This document shows, one piece after another, positions 1 through 11,300 of a stretch of 64,000 nt of DNA. Below the pieces are notes generated by a model. It did no database searches, was not told the DNA's origin, and saw only the letters and a list, made by a program, of their open reading frames with translations. The DNA is from Typha latifolia (lineage: Eukaryota > Streptophyta > Magnoliopsida > Poales > Typhaceae), in contig CM034105.1 of NCBI GenBank assembly GCA_019914945.1, forward strand, positions 13,330,001 to 13,394,000, in the 5' to 3' direction. The position numbers and the translations under genes are program-made. Position 1 is the first letter of the stretch, and every line of letters starts with the position of its first letter.

Positions 1-250
1 TTTAAGCTAGAAAAGCATCAACAATATCATTTCCGGTGATCGAGCTCCTCCCGCAACAACAATCAACCAATTGGATTAACATCAAATGAACTCCAAAAAA
101 CCCAACTTTTCCACTCAAGCAAGTACAAGAAGCAAACCCATCAATTACAATTGGGATTTTGCAACATATCAAAGAATCTAAGCTACATATAGCGATACAT
201 ACATCAAAAGAACGAGCAAGAGAGAGCAAATCAAGATTGGAAGCACTCAC

Positions 251-278
251 TGCGCTGTTTTTGAACTCCCGCCTCCAT
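251..278 (-). CDS. First coding exon of an unidentified gene, cut by the window edge
   Basis: On the minus strand a 5' leader rich in CCCTAAAACCC-type sequence is followed by ATG at 278 and nine codons (MEAGVQKQR plus one base). The exon ends at a strong donor, A|GTGAGT, at 251/250. The intron then runs out of the window at base 1, so the rest of the gene lies to the left. Nine residues are too few to name a family. The same exon occurs near 12240-12267 with the ATG destroyed, which supports calling the copy here the intact one. The call rests on splice-site and leader appearance plus conservation between copies; it could also be non-coding. Confidence 0.4.
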
Positions 279-559
279 TTCTTCTTGAGAGGAGAAGGGT
301 TTTAGGGCTCGATTGGTGGGTAGGGGTTTCAGTGTGCACTAAAGAGTGGCACAACAACGGGAAGAGCGCCAATGAGGAATCATATCATTAAATGACTTTA
401 TTGCCCCTATGTTAATCAATTAATTACTCGCCTAGTCCGGTTCGACCATGTGTCTAAGACTCAAGACCGGGTCGAATTAATTTCAATATCTAAACATAAT
501 GTATTTATAGTTCGAAATAATATATTTATAATTCTAAATAATTTTAAAAACTGAAAAAA

Positions 560-1005
560 AAATCTGTCTATTACGATATAACCTCATGGGTTAAATCAAA
601 TCGAGTCAAGTTAGTTAGTTAGCTTTATCTTATTTTTTAAATTTTAAATAATAGATGCCAGAAATTTTTAATTCTGTTGATAATAATTAATAAATATAAA
701 TTTAGCTAAATATTTTTTATCGTATCGTCTTTATCTTTCTACGAGTAGATTATAGCCGAAGCATCCGACCTTTCAAACCCTAGCCACCACCCTCCACCAT
801 AAACCATCCTCCCACCCTTAGTTGTTCGGCACCCTCTGACTATCGCTGTTAATTACTATTCCGTTCTACTTCAGTTTTGCTCCACTATTTTAACCATAAC
901 TTTTCATCCAGATTTTCAATTGACTTCATTCCAAAGCCATAGACTTCCGAGATTACTACCCCTCAAAATCTCAAGATCATCTTATATTCGTAACACTATC
1001 AAAGC
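560..1005. other. About 450 bp present only in spacer copy A
   Basis: Copy A and copy B agree up to about 555 and resume at the shared segment aagcattacaattgtattt (about 1001 here, about 12505 in copy B). The sequence between is absent from copy B. It is a little richer in C (many ccaccctccacc-like runs) than its surroundings. No open reading frame or terminal repeat is evident. It is either an insertion in A or a deletion in B. Confidence 0.65.
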
Positions 1006-2454
1006 ATTACAATTGTATTTCAACCCATTGTTTAGCCATTTTTAACAAATTTTTAGATTTAAATACATCAAATCATATGACTCATACAAAATTATAAATC
1101 TTAATAAATTTATACTTTTAATTTTAGGAATGAATTATCTTTACGATAAATAATTAAATAGTTGAATTTAAGGACAACTAGGTAATTTTAAAAAAAAGAA
1201 CAAACTAGTCAATTCGCAAAAAAAAGAAAAAAAAAACACTTGTGTACATTTCTTGAACCATCGGTCAGCTAATTTTTACCGAATCAATTGTATTTCCGAC
1301 CCGAAAATAAAATAAATTAGATTTTATAATCGGTTTATCGGTTCGTTTGATTTGACCACCTAGTCTGATCTAATTCTACGAACTATGCTGAAACGGTAGG
1401 AGTAGTATTAGTGTAATACATTAAGAATAAATTAAGATTATTAAAGGTCATATCATTAATAATTTTTTAAATTTCAATTTTCCATGTGTTTTTGAGAAGG
1501 TAATTAAAATGCAAACTATGCCACTAATCTAAGTGCTCAGTTGATCGTATATGAAATTAAATTTTTTTATAAATATGTGTAATTATACTAAATCAAAACA
1601 TGCATTTGTTTAGAAAACTGTCCTTCCTATGTAATTAAAAATTGTTCTTCTCATGTAATACCTATAATTGATTTTGGACCAGACTCGCCTACTCTATTAA
1701 TTATTTTCAAATTTCTCTTGTTGATCACTTGTTATCAGTTTCTAAATACAAGATGAACTTGAGAAATAAGTGAGGAGGGGGTGTTTCTATACTTATTTTT
1801 CAATGAAAAGATCTTTATTATACTTTATTGAAGTATAATGGAAGAGTTGGCATGCAATGCTGCTGCTATTGCTTGAATACATTCTTTATGAGGTTTTTCT
1901 TTTATTAAAATAAAAGGAGAAATATTATAAGTTGTATTAGGTACCTTTGGACAATGGAATATCCTATGTTATGCTAAGTTATAGAACACTTCATGCACTT
2001 ATTATTAAGTATTTTGAGTTAGGAGTTGTAGATTTACTTCATTTCATGCACCAGTAGTATTGCAATTGAGGAACTGCACAAAATTCCTGCAGTTTGCTAC
2101 TAAGTAATAAGAATAAAACTAGTCGATCTCCTTTGGAGATGAAATATAATATGCTGTTTGGCAAATAAAAGTGAGATTCATCCAACCTTCTTGTTTAGAA
2201 AGAGGTTAGAATTTATTTTTATTATGTTCTATTTCTCTATTTTTTATCCTTTTCACCGTTAAGAGGAAAAACAGCGTAATTATATAAGGATTAGTTTTGA
2301 GATTTAGAAAAACTAACATAAGTGTGAAATAAATCTTTGAATTTTATTATACTTACTTAAATCTTATCCAAATCCACTGAATTGATTCAAATAAATGATT
2401 TAGAAAATTTAAAATTCTAAATCAATTGAATTACAGTTTATTTTAGCTAGTCTA

Positions 2455-2800
2455 ACAACTTTATTCCTTACTAATTTCCTTGTATTCTTGATCAAGAAGA
2501 AAGAAGCAAATAAGTGCACAATCTTATCCTATCTAACAACTTTATTCCTTACTAAGAAGTAACTCGAAGCAAACAAAACTTTATTCGTCGCTGAGAAGTA
2601 ACGCAAATAGGAAAGACGCAAACAAAACTTTATTCCTTGCTGAGAAATAACGCAAATAAGAAAGAAGCAAACAAGTGCATAATTTTATTCTCTCTAAAAC
2701 CTCTAACACTTCTGATTCCTTACTAATTTTCGCTGATGTAATTATATCCTTGATTAGAGAGAAAGGAGCAAATAATATAGCAACTTTATTACTTGCTAAT
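2455..2800 (+). repeat. Degenerate minisatellite in the promoter of receptor 1
   Basis: Five to six imperfect copies of a unit of about 45-75 bp stand head to tail. Each begins ctttattccttactaa or similar and ends in aagaaagaagcaaacaa. The array stops about 160 bp before the ATG of the first receptor. The same array precedes the third receptor (13851-14160) but lacks one unit (about 2579-2627 here). It is absent from the promoter of the second receptor. Confidence 0.75.
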
Positions 2801-2960
2801 TCGCACATCATTGGCAACGAATGTCTCATACTTTTGGTCCTATGCTCGCCATTCTCCTCTCTTTAAATCCACCACCTTCTTTTGCATGGTTCTCTCCATC
2901 TCTTATCCTCGTTTCTATCTTCCCACTTCTTTGATTGCTAGCTAGTATTCACTAAATATT

Positions 2961-5900
2961 ATGGCGGAGGCATTACTGCTTGAGGGAGCGAAATCGGTGG
3001 CATCTACTATCATTAATATCCTACTCAAAGAGGGCTTCTCCTACCTCAGCTCTGATCTCTCATATAAGCTACGAAATCTGGAGACTACCATCCTTCCCCA
3101 GTTCCAGCTCATGATCAAGGCTGCAGAGAGGAGCAGGGAACGCAAGAGCGAACTAGAGCAATGGCTGAGGAGGCTCAAAGATGCTCTTTATGAAGCTTGA
3201 AGACACGCTGGACTTGTATAGATACCAACTCCTTAAGGAGAAGGTGTCTTATCTCAACACTCATCCTGCACTCAAACAATTTAAGAAAGTTGCACAAAAG
3301 GCAACTAACACTAGGCCGTCCATTTTGTCCCCTCAAAAGATTAAGTTAAGAAAAAGTCTGAACAAGTTGGAGAAGATCGCTAATGAAGCCAAAACACTCC
3401 GTGAACTCTTGGGAATGCAAATTGAAGGCGTCACCGCCGCTCCTAATTTGAGTATCGGAGGACAATCAAATGTCACCACCTCCCTCCCTCCACCCAAAGT
3501 GTTTGGGCGAGACAAAGAGCTTGACGAGATAATAGATAAGTATTTACTGGACCAATCTGAAGCTTCTGAAATTAGAAAGAACTACTCTGTTGTTTCCATT
3601 ACAGGCATCGGAGGGGCTGGCAAGACTACTCTTGCAAAACTCGTCTACAATGATCAAAGAGTAGCTAATCATTTTGATATCAAGATGTGGATCTGTGTGT
3701 CTCGCAAGCTCGACGTCTTTAGGCATTCAAAGGAGATGATGGAGTCTGCTTCCAAGGATGAATGCCCTCGTCTTGATAATCTTGATGCACTACAAAGCAA
3801 GCTTATAGATATGATAAAATCAAAGAAATTGTTGCTTGTATTAGATGATGTTTGGTGCGACAAGCCTGTGAATGAGGAAGGTTGGGAGAATCTTATTGCT
3901 CCTCTAGCTACTGCTGGAAAGAGGGGGAGCAAGATCTTGGTGACTACAAGAAAAGATACATTGCCAATGGCCTTACAGCCCCAATATAGTATGCAGTTAA
4001 GAGATCTTGAAGAGAATGATATATTTTCACTTTTCAAGCATCATGCTTTTAGTAGCACCAAATCAATTGACAAGCATCTACAAGAGGAGCTAGAGGATAT
4101 AGGGAAGCAGATTGTGCAAAAGCTGCATAGATCTCCTTTGGCAGCAAAAGCAGTGGGAGGTCAACTGAGTAAAAGGTTGGAACCCAAATTTTGGAGAGAT
4201 ACTCTTGATCAAGACAATTTGCGAGATTCTCGGCAAGCTCTGTTATGGAGTTATCAACACCTAGATGCTCCCTTACAACGCTGCTTCTCATTTTTCAGCC
4301 TATTTCCTAAAGGCGATACATACGATGCAGAAGTGATAGTTCACCTGTGGATCGCTGAAGGTCTTATCAACTCATCGAACAATAGTATGAGCCTGGAGGA
4401 CATAGGAATGAGCTACTTCAATGAGTTAGTATCTGATTCTTTCTTGCAAATTGATAAGTACAATGCTTATTCTATGCATGATTTATTTCATGATTTGGCT
4501 GAAAATATTTCAAAGGAAGATTTTTTTAGAATAGAAGATGATCAAGTAAAAGGAATTCCTCCAACAATTCGCCATCTGTATATTTCGGACGGAAGTTTAT
4601 GGAAAAACAACACGAGTTTCAATATACCAAAAAACCTACAAACTCTTATTATTATCGTTGGTGATTCAGTTACCTCTAGTGTCATTGATCATCTTTTTAC
4701 AGCAACAGAGAAGTATCAGAAACTGCGTGTTTTAGATCTATCTGGGTTGAGCATGGAAACATTACCCAAATCTATAGGAGATCTAAAGCATCTACGCTAC
4801 TTGGATCTTCAGTGGACTGGAGTGGCTGAGTTGCCTGTGGGATTGGGTAAGCTTTACCAATTACAAATTCTTCGTCCTCCTTATTATCCTGTTACTACTT
4901 TAGCAAGAAGTATGAAAAATCTTATCAATTTGCGGCATTTTGATGGAGATGATGAAGCGCTGACAAGAATACCATATATAGGGAGGAGGTTAACCTCCCT
5001 CCAAACATTACCAAAATTTTATATAAGGAAGGAGAAGGGTTATGATATAGGTCAGCTAAGGGACCTGAACGAGCTCGGAGGATCGCTAAGCATTGAGAAT
5101 CTCGAGAATATTGAACGGAAGGACAAGGCGGTTGAAGCCAATCTCGAAAACAAAAAATATCTCGAGAGTTTGGAGTTGAAGTGGAAGAACGATGACGAGA
5201 GGGATTTGGATAGGGGAGTTCTCGAGGGCCTCCAACCACATTCCAATCTAACAAGTTTGTCCATCCATGGCTACACATCTCCCCAGTATCCTGATTGGTT
5301 GCTACAACAAGGATGCCCACGGAATCTGAGGTCTCTCAAATTTAAGAATTGCACCTCATTGGAAGTTCTTCCACCCGTGGGTGACTTGTTTCCTCATTTC
5401 GAGAGTCTGAGAATTTTGGATCTTCCCAACTTCAGGAAGTTTTCTTCGCTTCCTTCGTGTCTTAAAGACTTTGAGATATCTTCTTGTGGGTCACTAGTAT
5501 TCGTTTCAAAGGAAGAGGTAGAGGAGAGAAGAGAAGATATCTTTGGAGGGAAGGAGAAGATTGAATTGATCTTGCCCCCAACGCTCCAAAGACTCAAGAT
5601 AGAGTCTTGTGATATCACCGATGGGGCACTCTCTCAGTCCCTAGAAAGGCTGACTTCTCTTAAATCCTTGGAGTTATCTGACATCAACACAATAACAACC
5701 CTTCCATCTGAGGAGATCCTGCATCACCTGATTTCACTAACTGAATTAAAAATTTCTTTCTGCTCTCAGCTTAAATTGGTCGAAGGCTTACATGCCCTTC
5801 ACTCCTTGAAATTTCTTTTGTTTGAGTCTTGCCCTTGCTTGGAGTGGGAGATGGTGATGCCAACTGGTGAAGGTGGTGGTAGCGGCATCCTTCCACCTTC

Positions 5901-6222
5901 GCTTCAAAGACTCTGTATCACGGGCATGAAGAGCTTCGTCGTCGCCGCTGGAGATCTACCCAACCTCGTCAGCCTTAAATTCTGTCATTGTCCATCCCTA
6001 TCATCCCTGCCACTGGCTCGCCTCACAGCACTCGAGTATTTGGACATCAATGCTTGCCCTGGTATCTTGTCTCTGCCGGATCATCTGCCTGAGTCACTTA
6101 GGAGTATTTTCATATCAAAGTGCCCAGTCTTAGAGGAGTGGTGCCGAAGTCAAAACAGTGAGGACTGGCCCAAGATTGCCCATATTCCTCAGATATTTAT
6201 CAACGAGGAATTATTAAAATAG
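2961..6222 (+). pseudogene. CC-NB-LRR disease-resistance gene with a 1-bp frameshift in the CC domain
   Basis: This is an intronless coiled-coil NB-LRR receptor, the class that detects pathogen effectors in the cytosol and triggers immunity. The ATG at 2961 opens an Rx_N-type domain of 79 codons ending at 3200. Next to the paralogues the sequence reads GAAGCTTGAAGAC instead of GAAGC-GGAGGAC, so one extra T near 3197-3199 breaks the EDVID-like motif. The other frame (from about 3199) then runs without a stop to 6222. It holds a P-loop (GIGGAGKTT), kinase-2 (LLLVLDDVW), RNBS-B (KILVTTR), a GLPL variant (SPLAAKAVGG), RNBS-D (CFSFFSLFPKG), MHD (SMHDLFHDLAE) and about 20 LRRs. About 1,000 downstream codons are intact, so the lesion is recent or a sequence error. 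If translation restarted at an internal ATG (3181 or 3190) the product would lack most of the CC domain. Confidence 0.88.
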
Positions 6223-6252
6223 ATCCAAGATGCATGTTTGAAGCTTGTGCTG

Positions 6253-6758
6253 GTAAGTATGTTTTCCTCCCCCTTAATTGGTTATTAATTCTCATCAATT
6301 TGGATCTGTTCGTGCCTGCCTCTGTTACTGCCGCATATATGCATGACCCCTCTTCTTTTGTCTCTTTTGGTTAATATTGCAATTTATGTTCCTCCTCTTG
6401 CTATCTACTTTAAAAAGAGAGGTACATCCAAAATTTAATCTTTACTCCCATATATATATATGAGATTGTCATTGAGCATCTTAATATAGAACTTTCTATT
6501 AGGAAAATTTAGAAAGATTGATCCAAAGAGCAGTATTAAATAACTTTGTAGTCAGCGTATCAGAACAATCGTGAAGACATACCCCTAAAGTTTTAGATCT
6601 TTTTATCTATTTGGCAAAAACACTATAGTGCTCTTGATTTGTGATAGCTACCCATGCATTCCAAATCTTCATTTCGTTTTTAGACTTATTTTTCCAAGTA
6701 AATTAAATGTCTTTCTTAATGGCAGTTGAAAGTGTTTTGCCTCCTATTTGTTTTGCAG
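6253..6758 (+). other. Probable 3'-UTR intron of receptor 1
   Basis: Thirty bases after the stop there is a perfect donor (G|GTAAGTAT). A pyrimidine-rich acceptor (tttgttttgcag) ends at 6758. Both ends are kept after receptor 3 (17617-18090, donor GTAACT) and the donor is kept after receptor 2 (11650). This is inferred from splice consensus and conservation; there is no transcript evidence. Confidence 0.45.
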
Positions 6759-7369
6759 TTCTCAGCTTAATATCCAGTAAGGTTGCAGGCTTGCAGGTCT
6801 TGTGGGGCACCAGAAATTAGTGGTTCCAGAAGCATTCGAATAAAAAAAACTTTAGCTTGATATCGTGATTGTTATGATTTATGATTTATACTCTCCTAAA
6901 GTACTCTACTAATGGAAGAGTTGGCATGCAATGTTGCTGCTATGTTTGGTATGCCAGTGGATTGTTGTAGAACTAGAAATAATGGTTGAATGCAAATTGC
7001 CTGTTATTAACACTTGCTGCTATGTCTAATACTTCATTTTCCTCCACTGGCCCTTCCTACTTATCCATCCTTTTGTAAAGAAGAGAGATCCAACCATTGA
7101 TTTATTTAACACTATACTAGGAACAGCAAATAATCAAGTCCTATCATCGATTCAATCGGTGATTATTTACTTATAATCTTATCATTCCAGATTAAAATAG
7201 AGGGTGTTTCTATGTTTAGCAGGGTCAATTTTCTTTACATGTAAAATAAAAATCTAAGCAAATCGGTTTGTCAATGCTATAAAACATTGAACTTTCTTTG
7301 GGCTAAGAGAAGATGAATTCAAAACAAAGCATGAAATGTAAATTAACAGAATTAAGGGCAAAGGATAAG
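6759..7369. other. 3' flank of receptor 1, shared with receptor 3
   Basis: About 6770-7030 matches 18090-18350 downstream of receptor 3. It includes the segment taatggaagagttggcatgc, which also occurs in both upstream spacers (about 1838 and 13222). It is probably 3'-UTR and spacer. No gene seen. Confidence 0.6.
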
Positions 7370-7690
7370 AGTCTTTGGATCTTGATAGTGCTATTTGGAG
7401 ATTCAATAGCAATGGGATCTATATTGTTCATTTCTCTGCGCTACTGGGAGGTTTGCTAGCATTTGGAAATTAAAAAATTCTGTGAAAATTAAAGCATTCC
7501 AATGGCTGGTTTGTAACAATAGAATTCTCAATAGAGATAATCTAATAAAGAGGGGTTGGACAGGATGCTATGATTGTGTATTCTATGGTAAAGAGAAATT
7601 AATCAGAGTCTTATTTGTTTATAATTAAAATAAGATTGTGATAGCTGTCATGGTTTGGAGCATCTGGCTTCAAATAAATAGAAGAAAATA
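7370..7690 (+). mobile_element. Remnant of a LINE (non-LTR) retrotransposon, C-terminal reverse-transcriptase region
   Basis: Translated fragments match the zinc-binding region (zf-RVT) that follows the reverse transcriptase in plant L1-type elements. Near 7372-7450 there is DSAIWRFNSNGIYIV-like sequence. In another frame 7462-7620 reads IWKLKNSVKIKAFQWLV, then NRILNRDNLIKRGW and a degenerate Cys pair (one expected Cys is Tyr). A further piece at about 7645-7685 reads VMVWSIWLQINRRK. The pieces are in different frames with gaps, so the element is long dead. The identification rests on the conserved pattern IWKLK...K.F.WL...RILNRDNL..RGW. Confidence 0.72.
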
Positions 7691-8399
7691 GTATATGAAT
7701 CAATATCCTTATATCTATCAATATAGTATGAAATAATATGAACATAGTAAATATATAAAAATAAAATATTTTTGTACTTTTATATGAATATCTAATCTAA
7801 TATTAATATATATTTAGTTATTTACTATATACTACATTAATTACATTACAAGTTTTTATGGAGTTAGAAAATAAATAGGGATATTTCTATTATCCGATCT
7901 GGTTATATATAGCAGATATGACAACTAAATTCCATCTAGGCTGTCGAAGAACAACTATATTAATCCTTTTTAATATTCTAAAGCAGGTGAGGGTGCCCAA
8001 TCCTCCAATTATATACTTAATTAATTGACTAATCATCATCGTTAATTAATCATTTTCACTCATGACATTAATCCTTCCTTTAACATTCTAATGCAGGTGT
8101 GGGCGCCCACTGCTTCACTTATATCCTTAATTAATTCATCCATGACAACTTCAAACCTACTATGACAGCTTATTGTCGTTAATTAATTCTATTGTCAACT
8201 CTCTATTTCTAAAGGAAAAAGAAAATTCTACTGTCAACTCATCCTCCATGATTATCATTAAAGAAAATAAGCCAAAGATGGTTGACCAGAAGTGTTCTGT
8301 TTCATCACCTCTCTCGTTCAATCCATCTCTCCTACCTTTCAATCGATCTTGCTTCTTTCTCCTCCCTCTCAATCCTCACATTTTCCTTAGCATTCAACA
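7691..8399 (+). promoter_or_regulatory. Upstream region of receptor 2 with a 108-bp tandem duplication
   Basis: Two adjacent copies (7961-8068 and 8069-about 8150) share taatcctttttaatattcta, gcaggtg.ggg.gccca and ttatat.cttaattaatt. Just downstream, ctactgtcaactca-like sequence is also doubled (about 8187 and 8229). This upstream region is unrelated to those of receptors 1 and 3, so receptor 2 probably has its own expression control. Confidence 0.6.
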
Positions 8400-11300
8400 A
8401 TGGCGGAAGCATTAGCACTTCAAGGAGCCAAAATGGTGGCATCTCCGATCATCAGTAGCCTACTCAGAGAGGGCTTCTCTTATCTCGGCATCGGCGTTTC
8501 AACTAATCTACGAGATCTAGAGGCCACCATACTTCCCCAATTCCAACTTATGATCGAGGCTGCGGAGAGGAGCAACGAGCACAGAAGCGAGCTGGAGCAA
8601 TGGTTGAGGAGGCTCAAAGATGCTCTTTATGAGGCGGAGGACATGTTGGACTTGTACAAATACCAACTTCTTGAGGAGAAGGTGTCCGATCTCAACACTT
8701 ATCCTACACTCAAACCGTTCATGAAAGTTGCACAAATGGTAAACGCTGGGCTGTCCATTTTGTCCCCTCATAAGATTAAGCTAAGGAGGAGTCTTAATAA
8801 ATTAGAGGAGATCGCCGCTGAAGCCAAGACATTTCGTGAGCTCTTGGGAATGCGAACCGCCCATGATTTCGAGAATAGAGGACAACCAAATGTCATGACC
8901 TCCATATCTCCATCTAAAGTGTTTGGGCGAGACGAGGAGCGTGATGAGATAATAGATAAGTATTTATTGGACCAATCTGAAGCTTCTAAAGTTGGAAAAA
9001 GCTACTCGGTTGTTTCCATTACGGGCATCGGAGGGGCTGGCAAGAGTACTCTTGCACAACTTGTCTACAATGATCAAAGAGTAATTAATCATTTTGATAT
9101 TAAGATGTGGATTTGCGTGTCTCGTAAGCTCGACGTTTTTAGGCACACAAGGGAGATGGTAGAATCTGCTTCCAAGAATGAATGCTCTCGTTTTGAGAAT
9201 CTTGATGTACTGCAAAGCAAGCTTATAGATCTAATAAAATCAAATAAAGTGTTGCTTGTATTAGACGATGTTTGGTACGACAACACTGTGAATGAGACAG
9301 AATGGGAGAATCTTCTTGCTCCTCTAGCTACTGCTGCAAAGAAAGGGAGCAAGATCTTGGTGACTACAAGAATAGAGAATTTACCGGTGGCCTTTCACCC
9401 CAAATATAGTATGCCATTGAGGGATCTGGAAGAGAATGTTATTGTTTCACTTTTCATGCATCATGCTTTTGGTGGTGCCAAATTAATTGACTTGCATCTA
9501 CAAAAAGAGCTAGAAGATATAGGAAAACAAATTGTGCAAAAACTACATAGATCTCCATTGGCAGCAAAAGCAGTTGGGGGTCGACTAAGTAAAATGTTAG
9601 AAGCCAACTTTTGGAGAGCTGCTCTTGAACAAGACAATTTGCGTGACACTCAGCAAGTTCTTTTATGGAGTTACCAGCGCCTAGATGCTCCCCTGCAACA
9701 TTGCTTCTCCTATTTCAGTCTATTTCCTAAAGGTTATAGTTTCAAAGCAGAAAAGATAGTTCGCCTATGGATTGCTGAAGGTTTTATCAACTCATCGAAC
9801 AATAATATGAGACTGGAGGATATAGGAATGAGCTACTTTGGTGAGTTAGTATCCGGTTCTTTCTTGCAACTTGGCAAATATGAAACTTTTTCTATGCATG
9901 ATTTATTTCATGATTTGGCTGAAAATATTTCAAAGGAAGAATATTTGAGAATAGAGGATGATCGGGTAAAAGAAATTTCTCCAACAATTCGCCATTTGTA
10001 TATTTCGGATGGAAGCTTATTGGAAAATTGCATGAGTGTCAATAAAATAGAAAACCTACGTACTCTTATCATTGATGATTATTCAATTAGCTCTAGTGTC
10101 ATTGATCATCTTTTGGTAGCAACAAATAAGTTTAAGAAATTACGTGTTTTAGATCTATCTAGAAACAGCGTGGAAACATTACTCAAATCTATAGGAGATC
10201 TAAAGCATCTACGCTACCTACATCTTTGTGAGACTGAAGTGGATGAGTTGCATGTGGTATTGGGTAAGCTTTACCATTTACGAGTTCTTATTACTCCTTA
10301 TATTTGTGGTACTACTTTACCAAGAAGATTGAAAAACCTTATCAGTTTGCAGCATTTTATGGGAGATTATGACGCACTGACAAGAATACCTTATATAGGG
10401 AGGAGGTTAACCTCCCTACAAATATTACCACGTTTTTATGTAAAGAAGGAGAAGGGTTTTGATATAGGTCAGCTAAGGAACCTGAATGAGCTCCGAGGAT
10501 CGCTAAGCATTTGGAATCTGGAGAATATTGAAGGGAAGGACAAGGCGGTTGAAGTCAATCTCAAAAATAAAAAATATCTCGAGAGTTTGGAGTTGAAGTG
10601 GGAGAAGGATGATGAGAGGGAGTGCAGGAAGGATTTGGATAGGGAGGTGCTCAAGGGCCTCCAACCACATCCCAATCTAACAAAACTCACTATCCGTGGC
10701 TACAAGTCTCTCGAGTTTCCTAGTTGGTTGCCACTACAGAATCTGAGGTCTCTCGAGTTTTATGATTGCACTGCCTTGGAAGATTTCCCACCAATGAGTG
10801 ACTTGTTTCCTCATTGCCAGAGTCTGAAAATTTTGGATCTTCCCAACCTCAGGAAGTTGTCTTCGCTTCCTCCGAGTCTTACGGAGTTGGAGATATCTTC
10901 TTGTGGATCACTAGTGTTTGTGTCCAAGGAGAGAGTAGAAGAAGATACCTTTGGGGGGAAAGAGAAGATTGAATTGATCTTGCCCTCAACGCTTCAAAGT
11001 TTGATAATAAAGGACTGCGATATGACGGACGGGGCACTCTCTCAGTCCCTAGAAAGGCTGGCTTCTCTCAAATCCTTGGAGTTAAATGGAATCAGCATAA
11101 TAACAACCCTTCCATCTGAGGAGGTCTTCCATCGCCTGATTTCATTAACTCATCTAGAAATTTATGGCTGTCGTTCGCTTAAATCAGTGGGGGGTTTGTA
11201 TGCCCTTCCCTCCTTGGAAAGGCTTAGATTTCACTCTTGCCCTTGTTTGGAGTTGGAGATGGTGATGCCAGCTGGTGAAGGTGGTGGTAGGGCCATCCTT

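Larger units (their letters stand above)
1..2960. repeat. Duplicated spacer, copy A (upstream of first receptor gene)
   Basis: Nearly the whole stretch reappears in the same order at 11977-14316, in front of the third receptor gene. Shared landmarks are the minus-strand first exon (251-278), the block ending in a run of AT-rich sequence at 1430-1560, the motif ttggaccagactcgcctac near 1673, and the promoter repeat array at 2455-2800. Copy A is about 620 bp longer, mostly because of extra sequence at about 560-1005. The homology starts at base 1, so the repeat may extend beyond the window. Apart from the small exon I see no gene here. Confidence 0.9.

Noticed and set aside
3199..3260. An intron explaining the receptor 1 frameshift
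   Set aside because: The paralogues are uninterrupted at this point and no GT-AG pair removes the extra base without deleting conserved CC residues.
3600..3640. miR482/2118-type target site in the P-loop codons
   Set aside because: The P-loop encodes GGAGKT, not the GGLGKT or GMGGLGKT context those microRNAs usually match; pairing looks poor by eye.
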